Source: Tamlana carrageenivorans (GTDB lineage Bacteria > Bacteroidota > Bacteroidia > Flavobacteriales > Flavobacteriaceae). From it: a stretch of DNA of 64,000 nt. The stretch lies in contig NZ_CP025938.1 in assembly GCF_002893765.1 (NCBI RefSeq), positions 2,995,501-3,059,500 of the forward strand, in the 5' to 3' direction. Below the pieces are notes generated by a model, which ran no database searches, was not told the origin of the DNA, and was given only the letters and a program-made list of their open reading frames with translations. How positions within the stretch are numbered: position 1 is the first letter of the stretch; every line of letters starts with the position of its first letter. Made by a program: the position numbers and the translations under genes. Below are positions 25,969 through 34,705 of this stretch, piece after piece.

Positions 25969-26763
25969 TTAAGCTTCGTTTGATGGTTTCCCGATGGTCG
26001 CTAATATACCACCATCCACATACACCACATGGCCGTTTACAAAATCACTAGCTTTAGAGCTTAAAAAGATCGCTGCTCCTGCTAAATCGTTAGGATCTCC
26101 CCATTTGGCAGCAGGTGTTCTGTTAATGATAAAATCATTAAATGGATGGCCGTCTACACGAATAGGTGCGGTTTGCGAAGTTGCAAAATACCCAGGTCCA
26201 ATACCATTCACTTGAATGTTATACTTAGCCCATTCGGTAGCCATATTTTGTGTTAACATTTTTAGCCCGCCTTTGGCTGCGGCATAGGCACCAACGCTAT
26301 TTCTGCCTAACTCACTCATCATCGAGCAAATGTTTATCACTTTTCCTGCTTTTCGTGCTACCATGTTTTTAACCACATGTTTTGATACAATAAACGGACT
26401 AACCAAATCGATATCTACCACCTCTTTAAAATCGGCAACTTCCATGTCCAAAAGTGGCGTACGCTTGATGATTCCAGCGTTATTGATAAGGATATCTATG
26501 GCACCGACTTCTTTTTCAATTTTGGCTACTGCATCAATAACTTCTTCTTCCTTGGCAACGTTAAATTTGTAACCTACAGCTTTGATACCTTCTTTTTCAT
26601 ATTCAGCAATAGCGGTGTCAATTTTATCTTGCGAGGAGTTTCCATTAACAACAATAGTTGCACCTGCTAAACCTAAGCCTCTAGCCATAGCCATACCCAG
26701 TCCGTGTGTACTGCCTGTTACTAGTGCTATTTTTCCTTTTACATTAAATAAATCTATACTCAT
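25969..26763 (-). CDS. kduD: 2-dehydro-3-deoxy-D-gluconate 5-dehydrogenase
   Basis: 264 residues, a cytosolic short-chain dehydrogenase with the cofactor motif TGSTHGLG near residue 16, NNAG, and the catalytic YAAAK. KduD interconverts 2,5-diketo-3-deoxygluconate and 2-keto-3-deoxygluconate (KDG) with NAD(H), the step after KduI. The pairing with kduI just upstream (4 bases apart) makes the specific name safe. KDG would go to KdgK and KdgA, neither of which is in this window. The C-terminus (VVYVDGGILATIGKP) is the standard SDR end. Confidence 0.9.
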   Translation of the reverse strand: MSIDLFNVKGKIALVTGSTHGLGMAMARGLGLAGATIVVNGNSSQDKIDTAIAEYEKEGIKAVGYKFNVAKEEEVIDAVAKIEKEVGAIDILINNAGIIKRTPLLDMEVADFKEVVDIDLVSPFIVSKHVVKNMVARKAGKVINICSMMSELGRNSVGAYAAAKGGLKMLTQNMATEWAKYNIQVNGIGPGYFATSQTAPIRVDGHPFNDFIINRTPAAKWGDPNDLAGAAIFLSSKASDFVNGHVVYVDGGILATIGKPSNEA

Positions 26764-26767
26764 GGTC

Positions 26768-27610
26768 TTATCTTAATTCGGTTATTTTTGCGACATCCAT
26801 ATCATTATAATCTAAGTTCTCTCCAGCCATACCCCAAATAAATGTATAGTTGGAAGTTCCAGATCCAGAGTGTATAGACCATGGTGGTGAGATAACTGCT
26901 TGATCGTTTTGCATCCAAATATGACGTGTTTCTTGAGGTTGCCCCATAAAGTGACATACGGCTTGATCTTGTGGGATATCTAAATAATAGTAAATCTCCA
27001 TTCTACGATCGTGAACGTGAGCAGGCATAGTGTTCCAAACACTACCTGTTTTAAGTTCGGTCATTCCCATTTGTAGTTGGCAGGTGGTTACAATACCTCC
27101 AATGATCATTTGGTTTACCGTACGATGGTTTGCTGTTTCTAAAGAACCCAATTCTAATTTATTCGCTTCGGATTTGCTTACTTTTTTTGTTGGATAATTG
27201 GTATGTGCTGGTGCGGAGTTTAAATAAAATTTAGCAGGATTGTTTGCGTCTTTACTAGCAAATACCACGTCTTTATTTCCCATACCAACATATAAGGCAT
27301 CTTTTAGGCCTAATTCGTATACCGTTCCATCAACCGTTACTGTTCCATTTCCGCCAACGTTAATAATTCCTAATTCACGACGCTCTAAAAAATATGGCGC
27401 TTTAAGAGGATCGATGGATTCTAGAGTTAGTGGAGCAGAAGCAGGTACAGCTGAACCAGCGATATAGCGATCGTAATGAGTATAGGTTAAATTAATTTTA
27501 TCGGCTTGCATCAAGTTGTCAATTAAAAACTCGTTGCGTAATGCTTGTGTGTCGTATTTTTTGACCGTTTCTGGATTTGAAGCATAACGGCTTTCATAAA
27601 TTGTGCTCAT
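26768..27610 (-). CDS. kduI: 5-dehydro-4-deoxy-D-glucuronate isomerase
   Basis: 280 residues, a cupin-fold metal enzyme. The zinc ligands are visible: His198, His200 and Glu205 in AHVHDRRMEIYYYL, and His247 in PPWSIHSG. They lie two residues after the positions I recall for E. coli KduI (196, 198, 203, 245), which is two residues shorter. It isomerises the linear form of the unsaturated uronate released by GH88/GH105 hydrolases and so receives the product of every lyase and dehydratase cut in this locus. First gene of the leftward operon kduI-kduD-DUF4861; its promoter must lie in 27611-27817. Confidence 0.94.
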   Translation of the reverse strand: MSTIYESRYASNPETVKKYDTQALRNEFLIDNLMQADKINLTYTHYDRYIAGSAVPASAPLTLESIDPLKAPYFLERRELGIINVGGNGTVTVDGTVYELGLKDALYVGMGNKDVVFASKDANNPAKFYLNSAPAHTNYPTKKVSKSEANKLELGSLETANHRTVNQMIIGGIVTTCQLQMGMTELKTGSVWNTMPAHVHDRRMEIYYYLDIPQDQAVCHFMGQPQETRHIWMQNDQAVISPPWSIHSGSGTSNYTFIWGMAGENLDYNDMDVAKITELR

Positions 27611-27817
27611 TTTTAGTATGTTTTATTGTTTGTTGATTTTCTGTTTAAGTTCATGATATCATTTAAAATATAAACTTAGTAGAAATCCATGAGAACCATG
27701 ACTGTTATTAGTGTTTTACAGTAAATATGTACGATAGACACCCTATTTTGGTACGAAAAAGCACTATAAACTAGGTAAAAGAAGTAATTTTAAACTATTA
27801 TTTTTTAGATATTAAAT
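27611..27817 (-). promoter_or_regulatory. Upstream region of the kduI operon
   Basis: 207 bases between the kduI start and the IS4 insertion point. I see no perfect TAnnTTTG box on the minus strand. A perfect 10-base palindrome ATGATATCAT lies at 27653-27662, about 43 bases before the start codon, and could bind a regulator. Any HTCS or activator site further upstream would now be cut off by the 2.4 kb insertion. Confidence 0.35.
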
Positions 27818-27911
27818 TATTGTTGTCCGATAAAAAACAGAATTAGCTAAAAAAGCTTTGGTGTTGGCCTTTTTTATTGATCGCACTCTTTATTTTGAAA
27901 ACAGAACCTCC

Positions 27912-29111
27912 TTATGGGTCAAAAAGGCTTAATTGCCCAATGTTTTTGGTTGTAATCTCTTCCCAATTAGCTTCTGGGTTTTTCAGGAATTTGAACAAAT
28001 CGATATATGTCATCAAATGGTATCGTATGACGGACATCATATTGGAATAAGCCCAGTTTCTTTGGGCTTTTCTTTGGATCACAAGCATAATGAGCTGGAT
28101 TATCAAACTGACCCAGATTTGTATTTCGATGGCATTTTGATTGTCTCCCAAAAAATACTTTAGCGGAAAGTTCTGTTTAAGCCGCTTGAACATCGTCTCA
28201 ATCTGCCACCTATTTTTATAGATGTCGGCTATTTTGTCTGCATCAAGATCATAATTATTAGTGATGAACTCATAAACTTTTTGGTGCTTTTCGTGCCAAA
28301 AAGCGATTCTCCTCAGGGAAAAAGCATTGCCGTTTTTGTCCGTAAGCCCTATTTTTTCGTCCTTTAGGACAGCATCGTCCACTTTATTGGAGATATCAAA
28401 CTCTTCAAGGCTTGTATAGCGAGCATTGTCCTTTTGCCGAGTCACAAAGTAAACATCTTCCAGTGTCCATTTTTGGTATTGCTCATAATCCACATACCCT
28501 TTGTCAAAAACCACATAAGAGCCCTTCTTGAGTTCCAGGTCTTTTAAAAAGGTGTGGTCGTGCGTGGCCGCGCTTGAAAACTTAATCAGACAAGGAACGT
28601 CTTCCATGGCGTTTATCATAGTATGCATCTTGATACCTCCTTTCTTTTTGCCGTTGAGCGGGTTCCTTCCTACACCTTTAAGAATGTCGCTAAATAGGGG
28701 GATGGTCGAGGAATCAACGATTTTAAGGTTCTTCACTGCAGGTTCTAAGGGTCTGCTGTCCGATAAAAAGCGATGGTAACGTTTGTAGAGTAAATGATAA
28801 ATATCGGCAAATACTTCAGAGCTTCTTCTCCTGTTAGCATCTGACAAGGTACTGCGTTTTGGAAAGTCCGTGAGTCCTAGATGGTTGATCTTTCCCTCGC
28901 AGGCAAGCATAATACTGGAAACCTCACGAAGTGAGCTACAGCCACTGATCACGGTAAATACCATAGTGGCCAAATGCTCATAGGTGGTAAACTTTTTGGT
29001 ATAGCGATCGCTGTTGTGCTTTTTGGCTGTCCGATGAACATCTTTGGGCAAAATGAAATTTAATACCTGTTTGATTATGGGTTGTCCGCTAAAGTTTTTA
29101 CTTTTATTCAC
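27912..29111 (-). CDS. IS4-family transposase with start codon replaced by insertion
   Basis: 399 residues. The catalytic DDE core is intact: VDSSTIPLF, VVFDKGYVD, and the IS4 signature Y-x2-R-x3-E-x6-K in YKNRWQIETMFKRLK. The N-terminal part (about 10-80) is the DUF4372-like domain. The original start, ATG AAT AAA AGT, is split by the IS982 insertion: its ATG is now at 30095-30097 on the far side. The duplicated target GAATAAAA restores codons 2-4, and the last two bases of IS982 plus the first target base form a new GTG at 29111-29109. The reading frame is therefore complete and possibly still translated, perhaps coupled to the IS982 transposase that stops 12 bases earlier. Confidence 0.88.
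   Translation of the reverse strand: MNKSKNFSGQPIIKQVLNFILPKDVHRTAKKHNSDRYTKKFTTYEHLATMVFTVISGCSSLREVSSIMLACEGKINHLGLTDFPKRSTLSDANRRRSSEVFADIYHLLYKRYHRFLSDSRPLEPAVKNLKIVDSSTIPLFSDILKGVGRNPLNGKKKGGIKMHTMINAMEDVPCLIKFSSAATHDHTFLKDLELKKGSYVVFDKGYVDYEQYQKWTLEDVYFVTRQKDNARYTSLEEFDISNKVDDAVLKDEKIGLTDKNGNAFSLRRIAFWHEKHQKVYEFITNNYDLDADKIADIYKNRWQIETMFKRLKQNFPLKYFLGDNQNAIEIQIWVSLIIQLIMLVIQRKAQRNWAYSNMMSVIRYHLMTYIDLFKFLKNPEANWEEITTKNIGQLSLFDP
29102..29109. repeat. Left copy of the 8-base IS982 target duplication
   Basis: ttttattc here is repeated at 30088-30095, directly flanking both ends of the IS982 element. Eight bases is within the range reported for this family. In the IS4 transposase frame it is GAATAAAA, codons 2-4. 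Confidence 0.85.
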
Positions 29112-30087
29112 CCGTTGTGCATTTTAAATAATGTTAATTTTAATATTATTAATGTTTCTCCCAAAAATAAACTTATTGATATACTGAATAGTTGTTAAAG
29201 CAGTTATCTTAGCTACGATTCTTGTTTTAAAACCTTCAAAAGTTTTAGCATAATTGCGTCTTATCATAAATTGGTCACAAAGTTGTGAAAATAATGTTTC
29301 TATCCTTTTCCTCTTTTTTCTAAATACATAAGGCTGTACTTTGTAATTTTTTTGATTGCTTCTCATAGGTGTATTTAGCGTTATATTACAGGTTTCAAAC
29401 AAGTTAAGCTGTATTTCTGTTGATAAATAGCCTTTATCACCAATTAATGTACAATCGCTTATTTGCATCTTAATATCTTTAAGATAATTAATATCGTGTA
29501 CAGATGCTGGACTCAAATCGATACTTTGAAAGACACCATTTACAGAACAAACAGCGTGCAGTTTATAACCGTAATAATTAGAACTTTGAGCTGCACAATA
29601 ACCTTTATCTGGAAATGCATAAGTGTTTTCTTTACAAATCTTTGAACGAGAACTGCGTGATAATTTACAAACTTCTAAAGGCATACTATCTACTACAAAA
29701 TAATCTTCAAATTCATTAAAATGGGAAGCTAAGCTTAACCTGATACTGTTGAGCTTATTAACTAGTTTTCGTCTTCTTCTATTGTAGACACTTCTCTCTA
29801 TTTTTGATAATAGGGAATCTGGAAGTTTTCTAAAAAGGTCATTTTCACTATCTATTCCCATAAATTCGGCAGTAAGACTCAAGCTGATAAGTTCTAAATC
29901 ACTAAGCTTTGGTTGTCGTCTTTGATAACTTAAAAGTTGTTCTTTCGATATTTTTCTTAATACTTCCAATATTCTTTCGTAATTTGCACTCAAGTTGTTC
30001 ATTATTAATGATTTGTGATTAAATCAATTTACTGATTTTCAGTAAGATGAACAACTTTTTTCTTTTAAATCATAATGCACAACGGGT
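29110..30087 (-). mobile_element. IS982-family insertion sequence, complete
   Basis: 978 bases. Terminal inverted repeats acccgttgtgcatt (29110-29123) and aatgcacaacgggt (30074-30087) match perfectly over 14 bases. An 8-base target duplication (ttttattc) flanks it at 29102-29109 and 30088-30095. It carries one intact transposase gene and no passenger. Intact repeats, gene and duplication indicate a fairly recent jump, later than that of the surrounding IS4 element. Confidence 0.92.
29124..30002 (-). CDS. IS982-family transposase
   Basis: 292 residues, full length for the family. DDE residues are visible in VVDSMPLEVCK, LIGDKGYLS and RKRIETLFSQL; the fold is DDE_Tnp_1_3 (PF13612). The start is ATG at 30002-30000. 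The stop lies almost inside the terminal repeat, as usual for IS982. Transcription continuing past the stop would run straight into the displaced IS4 transposase, whose new GTG start is 12 bases further on. Confidence 0.92.
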   Translation of the reverse strand: MNNLSANYERILEVLRKISKEQLLSYQRRQPKLSDLELISLSLTAEFMGIDSENDLFRKLPDSLLSKIERSVYNRRRRKLVNKLNSIRLSLASHFNEFEDYFVVDSMPLEVCKLSRSSRSKICKENTYAFPDKGYCAAQSSNYYGYKLHAVCSVNGVFQSIDLSPASVHDINYLKDIKMQISDCTLIGDKGYLSTEIQLNLFETCNITLNTPMRSNQKNYKVQPYVFRKKRKRIETLFSQLCDQFMIRRNYAKTFEGFKTRIVAKITALTTIQYINKFIFGRNINNIKINII

Positions 30088-30095
30088 TTTTATTC
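30088..30095. repeat. Right copy of the 8-base IS982 target duplication
   Basis: ttttattc, identical to 29102-29109. It is followed by AT, completing the complement of the original ATG start codon of the IS4 transposase. Confidence 0.85.
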
Positions 30096-30373
30096 ATATC
30101 TTGGATGTGTGATAACTTCAAGATACAAAATAAGCGGGAAATCCTATCTTGGAAATCCCGCTTTTAAAATCTTTTATCGGACACTAATGATATTAAATAT
30201 TAATAAAATCCATTTGTTTTTTTACTCTTTTAGGACATTTAAAATTGATTTTATGGTGGGATTTATATCGGTTGATTTTAGTTGTATACCATTATTGAAA
30301 AGGATGTATTTAGTAGTGTTACAATTAATTTTTTCAAGTCTTTAATTATTAATAGAAGATTTATATTTTATAC

Positions 30374-33300
30374 ATGCGTAGTAACAATATTTTTAGTGTC
30401 ATTGTCTTATGGTTTTGTGCTGCTGCTTTAACAGCTCAGAACAATAACTTCGTTTTTAAATCTTTTACACCTACAGATGGACTTTCTCAAAGTTCTGTAA
30501 TTGATATAGAACAAGATGTTTTTGGCCAGTTATGGATTGGTACACGTGACGGACTAAATAAATTTGACGGACATAATTTTAAAGTTTATAGAAATAATCC
30601 GCAGGATTCCACTTCAATAAGTAATAGTGATATTTTAACTATCGAGGAAGATAGCTCGGGAATGTTATGGGTGGGAACTTATAATGGTTTAAATAAGTAT
30701 AACCCGTCTACAAATACTTTTCAGCATTTTTTTCATACCAACGATCCCATGTCTTTACCATCCAATACCATTTGGGAAATAAAGGAAATAAAGGATGAAA
30801 TTTGGATTGGTACCTTAAATGGTTTAGCCATATATAATAAAAAAACGGGAAAATTTATTTCGGTTTTGCCAAATGAAAAAAACAACTACAGTCTTCCGGG
30901 TAAGTTTGTTACGAGTATTTACGAATCTAAAAACGGAGATATTTGGATAGGGACAGATAACGGCCTTTGTAAGGTGAAATCGCGTAAAGCAGAAGAAATT
31001 ACATTTCAACTTATAGATTATAAAGTCAAGGCTGTTTCTAAACCACATAAATTACATGTTAAAGATATAGCAGAGGATAGTGATAATAACTTGTGGATAG
31101 CCACTCAGGATAGTGGTTTGTATCAAATTAAAGCGCATACAGCCACTTTAATTTCTTATAAAAATCATTCAGAATTTAAAGGTTTAGATCTAGATGTCAG
31201 GGCGATTAATTTCGATAAACATAATAACCTATGGCTAGGGACTTATAGCGGTATTTCTATTTTAAAATCTAACGGAAAACTTCAGCATATTGGTAAAAAA
31301 TCTTCAGATTATAGTGGCTTAAATAAAATCAAGACCATTTTTACAGATAAACATGGTTCAATTTGGTCGGGTAGTTATTATGGAGGTTTACATCTATGGG
31401 ATGAATCTAATTTTAATTTTATTAATTATAACCAAGATACAAAGCCTAAGAGGTTAAGTTATAATGTCATTGGGTCTATTGCAGCAAGTAAAGATAGTGT
31501 CGTTTTTTTTGGAGCGGAAGGGGGTGGAATAACCCAATGGGATTTTAAAACAGATGAAGTTAGTTATATTAATGCGACAAATACTAAAGGGGTTTTAAGT
31601 GATAATATAAAGTCGTTAACCGTTTTTAATAATGAATTATGGGTAGGGTGCTTTAATACTTTGCCATTTATATACGATTACAAAACCAAAACGGTTATAA
31701 AAAATGATTTTCCAGAATCACTTACCAAAATATTAGAAGAATCGAGTGTATATGTTTCTGCAAAAGAAAGCGATTCCATTATATGGCTTGGTACTTTTGG
31801 CTCTGGAGCGATTAGGTACAATACCGAAACTAAAATATACCAACAACTAACTACCAATAATGAATCTCCTTATTCCCTTACAAACAATAGGGTACGTTCT
31901 TTACTTATTGATTCTAAACAGCGGGTTTGGATGGGAACTCAAAGTGGACTAAATGTGGTTACACTGTCTAGTATGAATAAGGAAAATATACCCATTAAAC
32001 ATTTTTTCTTTGATTCTGAACTTATATCAGGGGTGGATATATTAACAATTTTTGAAGATAGTTCTCAGAATATATGGATTGGAACAAAAGCCAGTGGCTT
32101 ATATAAGTTTAATGGCGAAACTTTTAATAAAGTTGAAATACAGCAAAATGGAGTGACCATAAACTCTGTACATTCCCTATTAGAAGATGCCAATCAGAAT
32201 CTATGGTTTAGTTCAAACCAAGGTTTAGTAACATATAATTTAAATAGTGAGGAAATTACTATTTACGATCAAACAGATGGCTTAATAAGTAATGAATATA
32301 ATGACAACTCGAGTTTAAATTTTGAAAATAATACATTCTATTTTGGAGGTCCTGCAGGTGTAGTTTCATTTCAGCCAGAAAATATTAGTGTTAATGATTA
32401 TAATCCGCAAGTAATTTTAACCGATTTTAGAATTAAAAATGAATCGGTTCCTATTGGTGGAGATCGTGCCATTTTAAACAAGGATATTGCATTTACAAAA
32501 ACAATAGACCTAGATTTTGATAATGCGAATTTCGCCATTCGTTTTGCTATACCCAATTTCATAAATGCGTCTAATAATCAATATGCCTACAGAATGATTG
32601 GGTTAGAAGACACTTGGAATGTAACTAGTAAAACCGAGGTAAATTACATTATTCAACAAGGAGGGACTTATAAATTTGAAGTTAAAGGCGCTAATAATGA
32701 TGGGGTTTGGAATGATAGTCCCACGGTATTAAAAATAAAAGTACAGCCTGCTCCATGGCGTAGTTGGTGGGCATTTATTTTTTATGGATTGTTTATAGGC
32801 GTGGCATTATTTGCTTTAATTACTTTTTTAAAATCGAAAGCAAAATTAAAACATGAACTAGCCTTAGAGACTATAGAGAAGAAAAGGAATGAAGATATTA
32901 ATCAGGCAAAACTGCAATTTTTTACTAATATATCTCATGAATTTAGAACCCCATTAACTCTAATTTTAGGGCCTTTACAACAGGTGTTGCTCGATTATAA
33001 GGGTAGTAATAAAGTTTATAAAAAGTTATTGGTTATTGAGAATAGCGCTAACCACTTATTACAACTTATTAATAGGTTAATGGACTTTAGGAAGCTTGAA
33101 AATAATCAGTTTAACTTACAGGCAGCAGAAGGTAATATTGTGAAGTTTTTAAAAGAAATTTACTTTTCATTCAGTGAGTATGCCAAAAATGGACACTATA
33201 AATACACCTTTGAATCTGATGAAGATGTTATTAATGTATACTACGATAGGTATAAATTAGAACGGGTTTTTTATAACCTCATTTCTAATGCTTTTCGTTA

Positions 33301-34486
33301 TACGCCTGAAGGCGGAAGTATTGCTATAAAAATTAGTAAAGATTTTAATTTTTTATACATAGATATTGATGATTCTGGAGTAGGGGTGTCTAAGGAGTTT
33401 GAAAATAAAATTTTTGATCGTTTTTTTGAAGTGCCTATTCATAATCAACCGCAAAAAAGTTATAACAGCGGTTCGGGAATTGGTTTGTCCATAGCAAAAA
33501 ATATAGCCGAATTACATAAAGGTACCATTGCTTTAAAACCAAAAAATGAGCCCGGTACCATTTTTAGAGTAAGTTTACCTTTAGGACGGGAGCATTTGCA
33601 GGAAAGCGAAATTCTTAACGATTTTAAATTAAGTGATGATGTAAGTCAGTACGAAAATCAATTAAAAGAAACTCCAACTCTCGATGAAGAAAATATAGAA
33701 GATTTAATTTCTGAAACAGATAAACCAACAATTTTAATTGTAGAAGACCACAAACCACTGCGTGTTTTTATTAAAAATCTATTTAAACACGATTATAATG
33801 TGCTAGAGGCTGAAAATGGTAAAGTAGCATTAAAATTAGCGCAACAAAATCTACCTAATCTTATTGTAAGTGATGTTATAATGCCTGAAATGGTGGGGAC
33901 AGAGTTGTGCTCTAAAATTAAAGAAGACATTAAAACGAGTCATATTCCAGTAGTTTTATTAACCTCTAGAAGTTCCTTGATTTATAAGTTTGAAGGGCTA
34001 GAAAGTGGAGCCGATGAATACATTAGCAAGCCCTTTAATGTTAAGGAGTTTCAATTGCGTATTAAAAATATTTTGGAAAACAGGCTGCGATTAAAACATA
34101 AATTTTCTAAAATTAATGATATAACGCCTAGCGAAATCACGATTACTTCTATAGATGAGAAGCTTCTAAAAAAAGCCTTCAAGGTTGTAGAGGAACATAT
34201 AGCAAACGATCAATTCGATGTCATTCTTTTTAGTCAGGAATTGGGTGTTAGTAGAACAACTTTATTTAGTAAAATAAAAGCCTGGACCAATTTTACGCCT
34301 AACGAATTTATACAAGAAATTAGGCTTAAACGTGCTGCGCAACTTTTAGAAACTAATAAAATAAACATCTCTCAAATTAGCTACCAAGTTGGATTTAAAA
34401 ATCCAAAATACTTCAGTAAGTGCTTTCAGAAAAAATTTAATGAAACACCTTCTCAATACCAAAATAAATTTGCCAATCAATTTTAG
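30374..34486 (+). CDS. Hybrid two-component system regulator (HTCS)
   Basis: 1370 residues with the classic one-polypeptide layout. Signal peptide (about 1-22). Two seven-bladed propellers of reg_prop repeats such as LWIGTRDGLNKFDG and MWVGTYNGLNKY (about 25-700), then a Y_Y_Y domain (about 725-790) that senses oligosaccharides in the periplasm. One membrane segment (about 795-817). Histidine kinase with His855 in NISHEFRTPL and an ATPase domain with GSGIGLSIAKN. Receiver domain with Asp1167 in VSDVIMPEM. Two AraC-type helix-turn-helix motifs at the C-terminus (about 1262-1365). Such proteins switch on SusCD loci upon binding a breakdown product. It stands alone between the IS cluster and susC, with a terminator behind it, and probably controls the whole ulvan locus. 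Confidence 0.93.
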   Translation: MRSNNIFSVIVLWFCAAALTAQNNNFVFKSFTPTDGLSQSSVIDIEQDVFGQLWIGTRDGLNKFDGHNFKVYRNNPQDSTSISNSDILTIEEDSSGMLWVGTYNGLNKYNPSTNTFQHFFHTNDPMSLPSNTIWEIKEIKDEIWIGTLNGLAIYNKKTGKFISVLPNEKNNYSLPGKFVTSIYESKNGDIWIGTDNGLCKVKSRKAEEITFQLIDYKVKAVSKPHKLHVKDIAEDSDNNLWIATQDSGLYQIKAHTATLISYKNHSEFKGLDLDVRAINFDKHNNLWLGTYSGISILKSNGKLQHIGKKSSDYSGLNKIKTIFTDKHGSIWSGSYYGGLHLWDESNFNFINYNQDTKPKRLSYNVIGSIAASKDSVVFFGAEGGGITQWDFKTDEVSYINATNTKGVLSDNIKSLTVFNNELWVGCFNTLPFIYDYKTKTVIKNDFPESLTKILEESSVYVSAKESDSIIWLGTFGSGAIRYNTETKIYQQLTTNNESPYSLTNNRVRSLLIDSKQRVWMGTQSGLNVVTLSSMNKENIPIKHFFFDSELISGVDILTIFEDSSQNIWIGTKASGLYKFNGETFNKVEIQQNGVTINSVHSLLEDANQNLWFSSNQGLVTYNLNSEEITIYDQTDGLISNEYNDNSSLNFENNTFYFGGPAGVVSFQPENISVNDYNPQVILTDFRIKNESVPIGGDRAILNKDIAFTKTIDLDFDNANFAIRFAIPNFINASNNQYAYRMIGLEDTWNVTSKTEVNYIIQQGGTYKFEVKGANNDGVWNDSPTVLKIKVQPAPWRSWWAFIFYGLFIGVALFALITFLKSKAKLKHELALETIEKKRNEDINQAKLQFFTNISHEFRTPLTLILGPLQQVLLDYKGSNKVYKKLLVIENSANHLLQLINRLMDFRKLENNQFNLQAAEGNIVKFLKEIYFSFSEYAKNGHYKYTFESDEDVINVYYDRYKLERVFYNLISNAFRYTPEGGSIAIKISKDFNFLYIDIDDSGVGVSKEFENKIFDRFFEVPIHNQPQKSYNSGSGIGLSIAKNIAELHKGTIALKPKNEPGTIFRVSLPLGREHLQESEILNDFKLSDDVSQYENQLKETPTLDEENIEDLISETDKPTILIVEDHKPLRVFIKNLFKHDYNVLEAENGKVALKLAQQNLPNLIVSDVIMPEMVGTELCSKIKEDIKTSHIPVVLLTSRSSLIYKFEGLESGADEYISKPFNVKEFQLRIKNILENRLRLKHKFSKINDITPSEITITSIDEKLLKKAFKVVEEHIANDQFDVILFSQELGVSRTTLFSKIKAWTNFTPNEFIQEIRLKRAAQLLETNKINISQISYQVGFKNPKYFSKCFQKKFNETPSQYQNKFANQF

Positions 34487-34512
34487 GTGAAAATGTGATT
34501 TTATTGAAATAT

Positions 34513-34556
34513 AAGGGGTTATAAAGGTTTTTTTGAACTTTTGAACCCCTTTTTTT
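34513..34556 (+). terminator. Terminator after the HTCS gene
   Basis: AAGGGGTT (34513-34520) pairs with AACCCCTT (34544-34551), with further imperfect pairing inside, and is followed by a T run. It separates the regulator from the susC transcript. Confidence 0.7.
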
Positions 34557-34581
34557 GAATTTAAACAACGATTTTCACGTC

Positions 34582-34589
34582 TATATTTG
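34582..34589 (+). promoter_or_regulatory. Bacteroidetes -7 box of the susC operon
   Basis: TATATTTG is a perfect match to the TAnnTTTG consensus. A TTG at 34555-34557 is a possible -33 element, at slightly long spacing. Transcription would start near 34593-34596, giving a leader of about 110 bases before susC, or none before the small ORF at 34594. Confidence 0.6.
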
Positions 34590-34593
34590 TTGC

Positions 34594-34686
34594 ATGAAAT
34601 TCAATAAATCTAAAATAGATGCTGTGGAAATAATCCTAATAACCGTGATTATTCTGATTAGTTTAATAGCTATTTATTTTAGTTAA
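34594..34686 (+). CDS. Possible 30-residue hydrophobic peptide upstream of susC
   Basis: ATG to TAA encodes MKFNKSKIDAVE followed by an unbroken hydrophobic stretch (residues 13-29, Ile/Leu/Val-rich) that could span a membrane once. Its ATG sits where transcription from the -7 box at 34582 should begin, so it could be translated leaderless. It ends 19 bases before susC. It might be a leader peptide, a small membrane protein or a chance ORF in an A/T-rich leader. I know no family for it. Confidence 0.35.
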   Translation: MKFNKSKIDAVEIILITVIILISLIAIYFS

Positions 34687-34705
34687 CTAACAAAACTAAA
34701 TTTTT

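Larger units (their letters stand above)
27818..30188 (-). mobile_element. IS4-family insertion sequence, interrupted by an IS982-family element
   Basis: The ends share tgtccgataaaa (27824-27835) and its complement ttttatcggaca (30172-30183), extendable to a 17-base imperfect repeat. Just outside lie direct repeats gatattaaat at 27808-27817 and 30189-30198, a 10-base target duplication normal for IS4 elements. Removing the 986 bases of the nested IS982 insertion leaves about 1385 bases. A hairpin aagcggga/tcccgctt near 30132-30161 sits inside the upstream end, where IS elements often block outside transcription. The exact outer base is uncertain by one. The insertion lies between the kduI and HTCS promoters. 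Confidence 0.82.

Noticed and set aside
24982..28163. Rightward frames inside the kdu operon and the transposase genes
   Set aside because: They are antisense shadows of strong families with no recognisable motif of their own.
30109..30345. Rightward 78-codon frame after the IS982 element
   Set aside because: It runs through the IS4 terminal hairpin, the terminal repeat and the target duplication, so it is a chance frame.
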